A stretch of 43,282 nucleotides of DNA from Bacillota bacterium (GTDB taxonomy: Bacteria; Bacillota; UBA4882; UBA8346), in NCBI GenBank assembly GCA_023410535.1, contig JAEYPR010000028.1, positions 1 to 43,282 on the forward strand. Reading direction: 5' to 3'. The position numbers and the translations under genes are program-made. This document shows, in pieces, positions 14,603 to 22,966 of this stretch; the stretch's first letter is position 1, and each line of letters begins with the position of its first letter. The notes beneath the pieces were generated by a model, which ran no database searches, was not told the DNA's origin, and saw only the letters and a program-made list of their open reading frames with translations.

Positions 14603-15673
14603 ATGCTCGACAAGATCGAAGCGATTGAAGAAAAGTATCATGAATTAAGCAGTCAACTCAGCGATCCGACCGTCATTGCCGATCAGCCGCTCTTTCAGAA
14701 GTTGGCTAAAGCGCATGCCGCTCTCGTTGAGTTGGTCGAGGCTTATCAAGAATATAAGCGGGTTTTAACCGATTTGGAAACCGCCGAGGAAATGTTGGCG
14801 GAAGAGACCGGCGAGGCCGCCCTGATGTTGAAAGCGGAGATTGCCGACTTGGAAGCGGAACAAGCCCGGTTGCGGGAACAGTTGCGGCTGTTGCTCCTGC
14901 CGAAAGACCCCAATGACGAAAAAAACGTCGTGATCGAGATCCGGGCGGGGACTGGCGGCGAAGAAGCCGCGCTGTTCGCCGGGGATCTTTTCCGCATGTA
15001 TACCCGTTACGCCGAATCAGTCGGTTGGCGGACCGAGATCCTCAGTATGAGCGATTCGGATTTGGGCGGTTTTAAAGAGATTATCTTCATGATCGAAGGG
15101 AATCAGGTATACAGCCGGATGAAGTTTGAAAGCGGCGTTCATCGGGTCCAACGGGTTCCGGAGACAGAAGCTCAAGGCCGGATTCATACCTCGGCCGCGA
15201 CAGTGGCGGTAATGCCCGAGGCCGAAGAGGTCGAGGTGGATATCAACCCCAACGATTTGCGGGTGGATGTTTTCCGGGCGGGCGGCCATGGCGGGCAGTG
15301 CGTCAACACCACGGATTCGGCAGTCCGGATCACCCACTTGCCTACCGGTTTAGTGGTGACCTGTCAGGATGAGAAGTCGCAATTGAAGAATAAAGAGAAG
15401 GCGTTAAAGGTTTTGCGCGCCCGATTGCTCGATAAGTTTCAATCGGAACAACATGCCGAACTCGCCGAAGCCCGGCGCAGTCAAGTCGGGTCCGGCGACC
15501 GCAGCGAACGGATTCGGACCTATAATTTCCCGCAGAACCGGTTGACGGATCATCGGATTAATTTGACTATTTATCATCTTGACTCAATCATCGAGGGCAA
15601 CCTGGATGAAGTCGTTCAGCCGTTAATAACGGCCGATCAAGCGGAGCGCTTAAAAAATGTCGATCAACAATAA
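14603..15673 (+). CDS. prfA: peptide chain release factor 1
   Basis: A 356-aa class I release factor that ends translation at UAA and UAG. Domain 1 is a coiled coil (about residues 1-100). Domain 2 carries the codon-recognition segment RVPETEAQGRIHTSAATVAV (PET at 186-188, as in Bacillus). The catalytic GGQ (230-232, GGHGGQCVNTTDSAVR) hydrolyses the peptidyl-tRNA ester; its Gln is the methylation target of the next gene's product. The start ATG has GAGGTG 5 nt upstream. It overlaps prmC by 17 bp, so the enzyme and its substrate are translationally linked. Confidence 0.98.
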   Translation: MLDKIEAIEEKYHELSSQLSDPTVIADQPLFQKLAKAHAALVELVEAYQEYKRVLTDLETAEEMLAEETGEAALMLKAEIADLEAEQARLREQLRLLLLPKDPNDEKNVVIEIRAGTGGEEAALFAGDLFRMYTRYAESVGWRTEILSMSDSDLGGFKEIIFMIEGNQVYSRMKFESGVHRVQRVPETEAQGRIHTSAATVAVMPEAEEVEVDINPNDLRVDVFRAGGHGGQCVNTTDSAVRITHLPTGLVVTCQDEKSQLKNKEKALKVLRARLLDKFQSEQHAELAEARRSQVGSGDRSERIRTYNFPQNRLTDHRINLTIYHLDSIIEGNLDEVVQPLITADQAERLKNVDQQ

Positions 15674-16520
15674 CCTCACGATCGGTGAAATTTTAGCCAA
15701 AACCATTCCGTATTTGGCAGAAAAAGAACTATCCAACCCCCGGCTTGAAGCGGATCTGATGTTGGCGTATGTCTTGGACATGCCCCGGGTCAAAATCTAC
15801 TCCGAGTGGGACCGGCCGTTAAACGCGGCTGAAGTCCAAAGTTACCGGGAGATCCTACGCCAGCGAGTCCAAGGGATTCCGCTGGCGTATTTAACAGGTA
15901 GCAAAGCTTTTTTAAGTTGGGAATTCAAGATGACGCCGGCGGTCTTAATCCCGCGTCCCGACACCGAAATATTGATTGAAACCGTCGTGGCGGCATTAAA
16001 GGACCGGGGTCCGGTCAACGGCGCCGATATCGGCACCGGTAGCGGAATTATCGCCATTACTTTAGCCAAATTGTTACCCGAAAGCCGGTGGGTGGCGGTT
16101 GATGTTTCGGAGGCGGCGCTTGCCGTCGCCCAAGCCAACGCGGTTCAACTGGGGGTTAGTGACCGGATCGAATTTTGCCAAGGCGACTTGGTCGAACCGT
16201 TGGTAAACCGGCAGATCCAATTGGACGCCATTGTCTCTAATCCGCCATACATACCGACGTCCGAATTGACGCGACTCCAAACGGAAGTTCAGAACGAACC
16301 GCGCCTGGCATTGGACGGTGGTCCCGATGGATTGGCCGTTTATCGTCGGCTGCTACCGGCGGCGTTACCATTGTTGAAAGCGGACGGGATAGTGGCGGTG
16401 GAACATGGGTTTGACCAACGTCTAGCCATCACGGCGATCATGGCCGGGCTGGGAATGGCCGTTACTTCTTGCCCGGATTTGGCGGGGAACGATCGGGTTA
16501 CAGTTGGACGGAAGATTTAA
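15657..16520 (+). CDS. prmC: release factor glutamine methyltransferase
   Basis: A 287-aa SAM-dependent N5-glutamine methyltransferase that modifies the GGQ glutamine of release factors. The N-terminal helical domain includes NPRLEADLMLAYVL; GIPLAYLTGSKAFL, IPRPDTEIL (about 101-109), the SAM loop DIGTGSGIIAITLA (about 124-137) and the substrate-binding NPPYIP (about 199-204) follow, all in the family order. Its start lies inside prfA; hypF begins 33 bp after the stop with no terminator between. Confidence 0.97.
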   Translation: MSINNNLTIGEILAKTIPYLAEKELSNPRLEADLMLAYVLDMPRVKIYSEWDRPLNAAEVQSYREILRQRVQGIPLAYLTGSKAFLSWEFKMTPAVLIPRPDTEILIETVVAALKDRGPVNGADIGTGSGIIAITLAKLLPESRWVAVDVSEAALAVAQANAVQLGVSDRIEFCQGDLVEPLVNRQIQLDAIVSNPPYIPTSELTRLQTEVQNEPRLALDGGPDGLAVYRRLLPAALPLLKADGIVAVEHGFDQRLAITAIMAGLGMAVTSCPDLAGNDRVTVGRKI

Positions 16521-16553
16521 CGATACCGCATTGCAGGGCGCAAAGGATATTCG

Positions 16554-18848
16554 ATGACAAAACAGCCGGAACGCAAAGCGATCAAAGTGACGGGTCTGGT
16601 ACAAGGGGTTGGTTTTCGCCCCTTTTTATTTAATTTGGCTCAAAAATATCAGGTTACCGGCTGGGTACGGAACAACTTCGCCGGAGTCGAGGTAGAGATC
16701 CAGGGAGCGGCAGCCGGAGTGGCGGGTTTTATTGATGAGTTGCAAACGAATCCGCCGTCCGCGGCCCAACTGGATACCGTGGTGGTGACGGAAATTCCGG
16801 TCGTCGCAGAGACGGAATTCCGGATCATGCCAAGCCAATCAGGGGAGCTGCTGGGGTCGCCCCTTCCGGACCAGGGAATTTGTCCGGTCTGTATGGCGGA
16901 GTATGTCGATCCGGCGGACCGCCGTTACCATCACCCCTTCAATAGTTGCACCATTTGCGGGCCCCGGTTTACCATCATCGAAAGTTTGCCGTTTGACCGG
17001 CCGCGCACTTCGATGGCAGATTTTGCATTATGTCCCGATTGCCACCATGAATACACCACCCCCGTCGACCGGCGCTTTCACGCCCAGACAATTGCCTGCC
17101 CCCAGTGTGGTCCGGAACTATGGTTTGCCGACCCCCGGGGCGAGCGAGCGAGCGGGGATCCGGTGGCGGCTGCCCGCAGCGTGTTGCAGTCGGGCGGGAT
17201 TTTGGGCATTAAAGGGGTGGGGGGTTATCACCTCGCTTGTGACGCCACTTGCAACGACGCGGTGGCCGAATTGCGCCGCCGCAAGGGGCGGGACAACCGG
17301 GCTTTTGCCGTGATGTTTAAAGATGCCGGGGCTTTGGCAGTGGAATGCACGGTTACTGCGGACGAACTGAAGTTGTTGACCGGCCCGGTCCGGCCGATCC
17401 TGCTGGTGCCGCAACGCTCCGGCAGTCAACTGGCCCCGGCGGTCAATCCGGGATTAAAAGAGATCGGCGCGTTCCTGCCGTACACCGGAATTCAACTGTT
17501 GTTGTTTGAAGCGGGTATTACGGCGTTGGTGATGACCAGCGGCAACCGCTCGGGAGAACCGTTGAGCACCGAAGATCAGGATGCCTTTGCGCAGTTAGGG
17601 CCGATGGTGGACGGCTTTTTAGGCCATAACCGTCCGATTCTCTGGCGTTGCGACGATTCGGTTTTGCGCTATCAATCGGGCAAGACGATTGGAATCCGCC
17701 GTTCGCGCGGTTTGGCGCCGGCGCCGTTGAAGTTGGCGCGGTCACTGCCGCCGTTGTTGGCTTGCGGCGCCCAACAGAAGAATGTCTTTGCTCTGACTAA
17801 AGATGAAAAAGTCTATCTCAGCCCGCATCAGGGCGATCTGGATAATGTCGCAAGTTTCTTGGGATATCAGGAAACCATTGCCCGCTTCCAACGTTTGATC
17901 CATTGTAAGCCGGAATGGGTGGTTCATGACCTGCACCCCGACTACCAATCCACCCTTTACGCCAAATCCACCGGGCTGCCCGCAGTCGCTGTCCAGCATC
18001 ATCTGGCGCATATCGCCGCGACCGTCGCTTTGGAAAAGGTTACCGGGCCGGTGATCGGCGTGGCTTTTGACGGTTCCGGTTACGGACCGGATGGGGCCAT
18101 CTGGGGCGGGGAATTTTTGGTTGGAGAAGGTTGCCGGTGGCGGCGCGCCGGATTTCTTCAATACTATCCGTTGCCCGGGGGCGAAGCGGCGGTGCGGGAG
18201 CCGTGGCGGATGACCGCCGCGTATTTGGACCAGACCGCGCCGGAGTTCTTAGCCGAATGGCTGACCCAGAATAACCGCTATCCGTCTTGGGAGGTTTTGA
18301 AGCGGGCCGTTCAACGCGGTGTCAATGCTCCGTTGACTTCGTCGGTGGGCCGGTGGTTTGACGGGATCGCCACCTTGCTTGGGGCCGGGACTACTGTTTC
18401 TTACGAAGGCGAAGCCGCTATCTGGTTGGAGAATCAAGCGGATCTTCATTATCCGGGGGTTTACGAACTACCGGTGCGTTCCGAAGCGGGTCAGTACCGC
18501 ATCGACCCGGGGCAATTGGTGGCGGAGTTGAGCCGCGATCTCCAAAACGGGTTGGCGATACCGGCCATCAGTATGAAGTTTCATCGCAGTGTCGCAACGT
18601 TGATCACAGAGTTGGCGGCAATCTTGCGCAACGATACCGGAATCGGTCGGGTCGTGCTCTGCGGCGGAGTGTTTCAGAACCGTTTGTTGCTTGATTTAAC
18701 ATATACAATGCTAGCGGAGGCGCGTTTCGAGGTATTGGTCCCGCAATGGTTGCCGATTAACGATGGCGGGATTGCGTTGGGCCAAGCCTGGTTAGGCGGC
18801 TTAATGATTGAAAGGGGAGTTCACGATGTGTTTAGCGATACCTGGTGA
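16554..18848 (+). CDS. hypF: carbamoyltransferase HypF
   Basis: A 764-aa maturation protein for [NiFe]-hydrogenase. It uses carbamoyl phosphate and ATP to carbamoylate the C-terminal Cys of HypE, the first step of cyanide-ligand synthesis. Domains: acylphosphatase (about residues 7-95, GLVQGVGFRPF); two zinc fingers with CxxC at 110-113, 132-135, 160-163 and 182-185; YrdC-like (about 195-380); Kae1-like (about 400-755) with VQHHLAHIAA, GVAFDGSGYGPDGAIWGGEF and LCGGVFQNRLL. Length is normal and no frameshift is seen. It begins 33 bp after prmC and overlaps hypC by 23 bp. Confidence 0.97.
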   Translation: MTKQPERKAIKVTGLVQGVGFRPFLFNLAQKYQVTGWVRNNFAGVEVEIQGAAAGVAGFIDELQTNPPSAAQLDTVVVTEIPVVAETEFRIMPSQSGELLGSPLPDQGICPVCMAEYVDPADRRYHHPFNSCTICGPRFTIIESLPFDRPRTSMADFALCPDCHHEYTTPVDRRFHAQTIACPQCGPELWFADPRGERASGDPVAAARSVLQSGGILGIKGVGGYHLACDATCNDAVAELRRRKGRDNRAFAVMFKDAGALAVECTVTADELKLLTGPVRPILLVPQRSGSQLAPAVNPGLKEIGAFLPYTGIQLLLFEAGITALVMTSGNRSGEPLSTEDQDAFAQLGPMVDGFLGHNRPILWRCDDSVLRYQSGKTIGIRRSRGLAPAPLKLARSLPPLLACGAQQKNVFALTKDEKVYLSPHQGDLDNVASFLGYQETIARFQRLIHCKPEWVVHDLHPDYQSTLYAKSTGLPAVAVQHHLAHIAATVALEKVTGPVIGVAFDGSGYGPDGAIWGGEFLVGEGCRWRRAGFLQYYPLPGGEAAVREPWRMTAAYLDQTAPEFLAEWLTQNNRYPSWEVLKRAVQRGVNAPLTSSVGRWFDGIATLLGAGTTVSYEGEAAIWLENQADLHYPGVYELPVRSEAGQYRIDPGQLVAELSRDLQNGLAIPAISMKFHRSVATLITELAAILRNDTGIGRVVLCGGVFQNRLLLDLTYTMLAEARFEVLVPQWLPINDGGIALGQAWLGGLMIERGVHDVFSDTW

Positions 18849-19050
18849 AGTAATGTCGATTACCGACCGCAAAGCCGAAGTCAGTTTTTCCGGAGTACTC
18901 CGGACCGTTGATATCACTATGCTGGAAGGGGTCAAAGTAGGCGATTACGTGCTGGTTCACGCCGGATGCGCCATTCAGATCGTTCCGGCCGACGAGGCCC
19001 TGGAAACCATTGAATTATTCGCTGAGGTTTTAGCGCAAAATGAACGATAA
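18826..19050 (+). CDS. hypC: HypC/HybG chaperone
   Basis: A 74-aa hydrogenase assembly chaperone. It starts MCLAIPGEV; the Cys at position 2 is the essential ligand for the Fe(CN)2CO unit, so the ATG at 18826 is the true start and the in-frame TTG at 18808 is not. AAGGGGAG precedes it at proper distance. HypC works with HypD and then delivers the iron group to the hydrogenase large subunit. It overlaps hypF upstream and hypD downstream (11 bp), showing translational coupling. Confidence 0.96.
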   Translation: MCLAIPGEVMSITDRKAEVSFSGVLRTVDITMLEGVKVGDYVLVHAGCAIQIVPADEALETIELFAEVLAQNER

Positions 19051-20113
19051 CTTACCGGTGATCATCGCCAAAATTCAGGCGGAATATTCCGATTTTAACT
19101 GTCGTTTGATGGAAGTCTGCGGCACCCATACCAACGCCATTCGCAAGGCGGGCATCCATCAGTTGTTGCCGCCCGGGATCAAATTGCTCTCGGGTCCGGG
19201 TTGCCCGGTCTGTGTAACCGGCAGCGGATACATTGATGAAGCGATTGCCGTTAGCCGGAAACCGGGAGTGATCCTGACCACCTTTGGCGATCTGATCAAG
19301 GTGCCGGGCAATACGCAGTCATTGGCGCAAGCGAGGGCGGAGGGCGCGACGGTCCGGGTAGTTTACGCCCCGCAGGACGCGGTAGCGCTAGCCCAGGCCC
19401 ACCCTGACCGGGAAGTTGTCTTTTTGGCGGTGGGGTTTGAAACGACCGTTCCAGCGATTGCCTTGGCAATTCAAGACGCCCACCGGGCCGGAGTCGCCAA
19501 TTTTTCGATCTTACCGGCACTGAAGGTGCTGGAACCGGCAATGCGGGCGCTGTTGGACAGTGGGCAACTGAACATTGACGGTCTGATCGCTCCCGGCCAT
19601 TTATCGGTGATTCTTGGGGCCCAAGCTCAGCAATATTTAGCCCGGGATTATCATTTGCCGACGGTGGTGACGGGTTTTCGCCCCAGCGAAATTTGGCTGG
19701 GGATTGCCGCCTTGTTAAAACAGATTACGGCCGGCCAGAGCCGGTTGGAGAATATGTATCCCAATGCCGTGTCCGATCAGGGAAATTCCGCCGCCCGGCA
19801 ATTGATCGCGACGATCTTTCAAGCGGAGGATGCCGAATGGCGGGGGTTGGGCATGGTTGCCGGTTCCGGCTTGGGATTAGCTGAAACCTACGCGGCGTAT
19901 GACGCCCGGATTAAGTTCGGAATCGCTCCGGCCGCTTCGGAGGAGCCGCCGGGTTGTCGCTGCGGCGAGATTTTATTGGGCCGGGCGGAACCGGAGGAGT
20001 GCGGACATTTTGATCGGGGTTGTTCGCCCGAGCACCCGATCGGGCCGTGTATGGTCTCGGGGGAAGGCACTTGCGCCGCCCATTTTTATTATCGGAGCCG
20101 AGGTGGAAAATGA
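19040..20113 (+). CDS. hypD: hydrogenase formation protein HypD
   Basis: A 357-aa iron-sulfur protein that, with HypC, holds the iron while CN and CO ligands are attached. Conserved motifs: MEVCGTHTNAIRKAGI, LLSGPGCPVCVT, LTTFGDLIKVPG, the loop FETTVPA, and the C-terminal cluster region with CRCGEILLG, CGHF and GPCMVSGEGTCAAHF, giving the Cys ligands of the [4Fe-4S] cluster. Length matches the family. Start overlaps hypC, and stop overlaps hypE in an ATGA. Confidence 0.97.
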   Translation: MNDNLPVIIAKIQAEYSDFNCRLMEVCGTHTNAIRKAGIHQLLPPGIKLLSGPGCPVCVTGSGYIDEAIAVSRKPGVILTTFGDLIKVPGNTQSLAQARAEGATVRVVYAPQDAVALAQAHPDREVVFLAVGFETTVPAIALAIQDAHRAGVANFSILPALKVLEPAMRALLDSGQLNIDGLIAPGHLSVILGAQAQQYLARDYHLPTVVTGFRPSEIWLGIAALLKQITAGQSRLENMYPNAVSDQGNSAARQLIATIFQAEDAEWRGLGMVAGSGLGLAETYAAYDARIKFGIAPAASEEPPGCRCGEILLGRAEPEECGHFDRGCSPEHPIGPCMVSGEGTCAAHFYYRSRGGK

Positions 20114-21123
20114 TGTCGGAGACAATACGATTGGCCGAGGGTGGCGGTGGAGAGGCGACGGCGCGCCTGATCCAACAGATATTTTGGTCGCGTTTTCGCC
20201 ATCCCGAACTGGTGAAAGGAAATGACGCGGCGGTATTGGAGCATTCAGGCGGGCGGCTGGCGGTGACCACCGATGCGTTTGTGGTGACGCCCTGGTCGTT
20301 TCCGGGCGGCGACATTGGCCGTTTAGCGATTGCCGGGACGGTCAACGACCTGACGATGATGGGCGCCACGGTATTGGGTTTAACCGCCGCGTTTATTATT
20401 GAGGAAGGCTTCGCCAAACGCGATTTGGAACGGATTGCTCAATCAATGGCCGACGCGGCTGCCGAAGCCGGGGTGAGTCTGGTAGCCGGGGATACTAAAG
20501 TGGTCAACCGGGGCGCCGCTGACGGTGTTTTCATCACCACGACCGGCGTCGGTACCGTCGAACCTGGGTTGATGCTCGGCGGCGAGCTGGCTCGCCCCGG
20601 CGATAAGGTATTGATCAGCGGCACCGTCGGCGATCATGGGGCCGCGATCTTGCTGGCCCGGGGGGAACTCGGGCTTACGGCCGACCTTCAAAGCGATGTG
20701 GCGCCGTTGAATCGCATGTTGGCGCCGCTATTTACGGAATTTGCGGCGCAGTTGCGGGTGTTGCGGGACCCAACCCGCGGCGGACTGGCCACTACCTTGA
20801 ACGAGATTGCCCGGCAGTCTCAAGTGACGATCGGGTTGGACGAGGCGGCGATTCCGGTCCGGCCGGAAGTCCGGGGAATCACTGAGTTATTGGGTTTAGA
20901 TCCGCTGTACTTAGCCAACGAGGGCAAAGCGATTGTCGTGGTCGCGCCGGAAGCGGCTGCGGCTGTTCTGACCAAAATGCGACAGCATTCGTTGGGGACG
21001 GCGGCGGCGATTATTGGCGAGATCGGGGCCGGCCATCCGGGAATGGTTACCTTGAAGACCCGGTCCGGCGGCGAGCGCTTGATTCCGCTGGGGAGCGGCG
21101 AACAATTACCAAGAATTTGTTAG
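20110..21123 (+). CDS. hypE: hydrogenase maturation protein HypE
   Basis: A 337-aa PurM/AIR-synthase-like ATPase that dehydrates its own C-terminal thiocarbamate to a thiocyanate, the CN donor. The C-terminus ends PRIC with the required terminal Cys. Seen: GGGGEATARLIQQIF, KGNDAAVLEHSGGRLAVTTDAFVV, GTVNDLTMMGA, VAGDTKVV, GTVGDHGAAILLARG, DPTRGGLATTLNEIA. Start ATG at 20110 overlaps the hypD stop; a second ATG at 20113 is equally possible. hypA and hypB (nickel insertion) and hydrogenase structural genes are not in this window. Confidence 0.97.
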   Translation: MMSETIRLAEGGGGEATARLIQQIFWSRFRHPELVKGNDAAVLEHSGGRLAVTTDAFVVTPWSFPGGDIGRLAIAGTVNDLTMMGATVLGLTAAFIIEEGFAKRDLERIAQSMADAAAEAGVSLVAGDTKVVNRGAADGVFITTTGVGTVEPGLMLGGELARPGDKVLISGTVGDHGAAILLARGELGLTADLQSDVAPLNRMLAPLFTEFAAQLRVLRDPTRGGLATTLNEIARQSQVTIGLDEAAIPVRPEVRGITELLGLDPLYLANEGKAIVVVAPEAAAAVLTKMRQHSLGTAAAIIGEIGAGHPGMVTLKTRSGGERLIPLGSGEQLPRIC

Positions 21124-21180
21124 CAGGACTTGGGACGGTTAACCAGAACTGTTCATTGAGTAGCAAAGGCAAGGGGGTGC

Positions 21181-22254
21181 TTGATTGCCGTGAAGCGATT
21201 TCGCTATATTATTTTTCTAGCATTGCTCGTTGGCTGCTGGCTGGCGTCAGCTTATGCGGCGGACGTTGCTCCGGGCCGGACTTGGTTGGCCTTTAAGCAA
21301 ATCGTCGAGAAAGAACAGACCGTTTACCTTGCGGACCCGGCGGGCTGGTCGAAACAGGCCGTAGTTACCGGTTCGAAAGTGGCTGTATTTATCCAAGGCA
21401 AGCGTTTTCTCTATTTACAAGGCCAAAAATTATACGAATATTATGTCGCCGACGGTAGCCGTCGCTTCATTTGCGAGTTTAAAGAACCGAAAATTGCGCT
21501 GGAAGTGATGTCGGACGGTCCCGATCAGGCTTTGGTGGCGGCCGAAGATGAACTGGGCGTTAATTGGTACATCCTGGAGTTGTCGGACGGCAGCGTCCGC
21601 AAGATTGCGATGCGGGGCGGCTTCGGCAGCAAACAGCTGAGCAGTCCCGATCAAAGTACCGCCATTGCGTTTAAACCGGGGCTGATGGATTTCCGGATCG
21701 GACTGGCGGTGCAACAAAAGAAACGAGTTATCTGGGAGTCGCCCGGGGACCAAATGGTGATTCCGGAAGCGGTTTGGTCGCCGGACTCAAAATATTTCGC
21801 TTTTTACGCCAAAAAGTATGATGAAAATTACGACGGCTTTTATAATTTATACCTTTTCGACGTCGCCGCCCGCAAATTGAAACTGGTTCAAGACCGCTCC
21901 TTCACCGTGCTCTTTTCTAACCTACGCATGGGACCGTTCGCCCCGACTTGGTCGGTGGACGGTAAGTCGCTGGTCTTTCAGTATCAACTGTATGGTACGG
22001 TCGGGCGGACCGGTTTGTTGAAATATCAGGTTGAAACCGGTAAAAAGACGTTGTTGGGTACCAGCGATGGCGTGAACGAATACCCGTCCTGGTCGCCGGA
22101 TAACCAATGGATTGCCGTGCTTACCAGCCGTGAGGGGAACGGTCAGCAAGTCTGGGTGACCGACCCGCAAGGGGAGCAATGGCAGCGAATCGCCCCGGCT
22201 CAGGGCGTGACCGAGTGGGCCCAATGGTATAGTTCAAATCCGGTCAAGAAATAA
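21181..22254 (+). CDS. exported TolB-like beta-propeller protein
   Basis: A 357-aa protein with a signal peptide (RFRYIIFLALLVGCWLASAYA, cleaved near residue 26) and WD40/TolB-like repeats: VWSPDSKYFAFYAKKYD, PTWSVDGKSLVFQYQ, YPSWSPDNQWIAVLTSRE. It is expected to lie outside the cytoplasmic membrane. No partner genes (tolA, pal) are present, so a true TolB role is doubtful; it may bind another exported protein. TTG 21181 follows AGGGGGTGC closely, and GTG 21190 is an alternative start. It is the last gene before a terminator and, with a gap of only 57 bp after hypE, may be the tail of the prfA-hyp transcript. Confidence 0.75.
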   Translation: MIAVKRFRYIIFLALLVGCWLASAYAADVAPGRTWLAFKQIVEKEQTVYLADPAGWSKQAVVTGSKVAVFIQGKRFLYLQGQKLYEYYVADGSRRFICEFKEPKIALEVMSDGPDQALVAAEDELGVNWYILELSDGSVRKIAMRGGFGSKQLSSPDQSTAIAFKPGLMDFRIGLAVQQKKRVIWESPGDQMVIPEAVWSPDSKYFAFYAKKYDENYDGFYNLYLFDVAARKLKLVQDRSFTVLFSNLRMGPFAPTWSVDGKSLVFQYQLYGTVGRTGLLKYQVETGKKTLLGTSDGVNEYPSWSPDNQWIAVLTSREGNGQQVWVTDPQGEQWQRIAPAQGVTEWAQWYSSNPVKK

Positions 22255-22269
22255 GTAAAGCATAAAATC

Positions 22270-22298
22270 AAGACGGCGCAAGCCGTCTTTTTCTTTTG
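22270..22298 (+). terminator. terminator after the TolB-like gene
   Basis: AAGACGGC (22270-22277), a GCAA loop and GCCGTCTT (22282-22289), then TTTCTTTT. Confidence 0.9.
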
Positions 22299-22370
22299 GA
22301 TAGGATCGGAGGCCATGGGTAGAATATGCGATGAAACTCAACTTATATATCACAGACGGAGGAAACAAAG

Positions 22371-22604
22371 ATGAGTGAGAATATTACGGTATATACTTCG
22401 CCAACCTGTCCCTGGTGCACCAAGGTTAAGTCATATCTCAATGACAAGGGTGTCGCTTTTCAGGAGGTTGATGTGGCGACGGATGAATTTGCCGCGCAAA
22501 AGTTGTTCGATTTGACCGGCCAGATGAGCGTCCCGGTAATTACCAAAGGCTCAGAGGTGGTGGTGGGCTTTAACCAAGCCCAGTTGGACCAGATGCTGCA
22601 TTAA
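22371..22604 (+). CDS. glutaredoxin-like protein (YruB/Cp9 type)
   Basis: A 77-aa thioredoxin-fold protein with the redox motif CPWC (TSPTCPWCTKVKSYL) and the cis-proline segment MSVPVITKG. Length and motif match the small glutaredoxin-like YruB group. The next gene encodes an AhpF-like flavoprotein that lacks the N-terminal thioredoxin-fold domain of AhpF. In Clostridium pasteurianum such a pair (Cp9 with Cp34) passes electrons from NADH to a peroxiredoxin, so I infer that this protein is the electron shuttle. Clear ribosome site ACGGAGG. A 21-nt repeat array lies between the two genes. Confidence 0.9.
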   Translation: MSENITVYTSPTCPWCTKVKSYLNDKGVAFQEVDVATDEFAAQKLFDLTGQMSVPVITKGSEVVVGFNQAQLDQMLH

Positions 22605-22629
22605 GCGAAGCGTTGGAAACATCATTCCG

Positions 22630-22902
22630 GAATCTGATTTTGACATGGAAGAACCTGAATTGGCGATTACAGAGCCGGAATTCCCAATCCAACGGGTTGG
22701 GTGGGACGTTTTGGTGGCTAAATTCGACATCCAACCCCTTGAATTCGACATTCAAGGACCCCAATCGCTAATTCAGGCGTCCAAATACGACAGCGAAGGA
22801 TCTAGATTCGACATCCAAGGACCGGAATGGGCAATTTCGGGACCGAAATTGAAGATCTGGGAACCGGAATGTCCGACGGAAGGACCGGAATTGAAAATTC
22901 CA
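22630..22902. repeat. degenerate 21-nt repeat, thirteen units
   Basis: Between the glutaredoxin and flavoprotein genes thirteen exact-length 21-nt units follow one another. The core is GGACCGGAATTCGACATCCAA; individual units differ at many positions, but the 21-nt phase is never broken. Read as protein, units look like GPEFDIQ, EPELAIT, GPELKIP. An open frame spans 22645-22923 but has no ribosome site. I cannot tell whether the array acts in DNA, in RNA, or as a translated spacer. Gene-free otherwise. Confidence 0.85.
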
Positions 22903-22966
22903 CTATCCAGAATAGCGGATTGACTTTTTGAATAGGTAAAAACAGAACGGATGCGGGTGAGCGGCG

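Noticed and set aside
22645..22923. 92-aa protein in the second repeat array
   Set aside because: The frame is open because each unit lacks stops, but there is no ribosome site and the minus strand is open as well.
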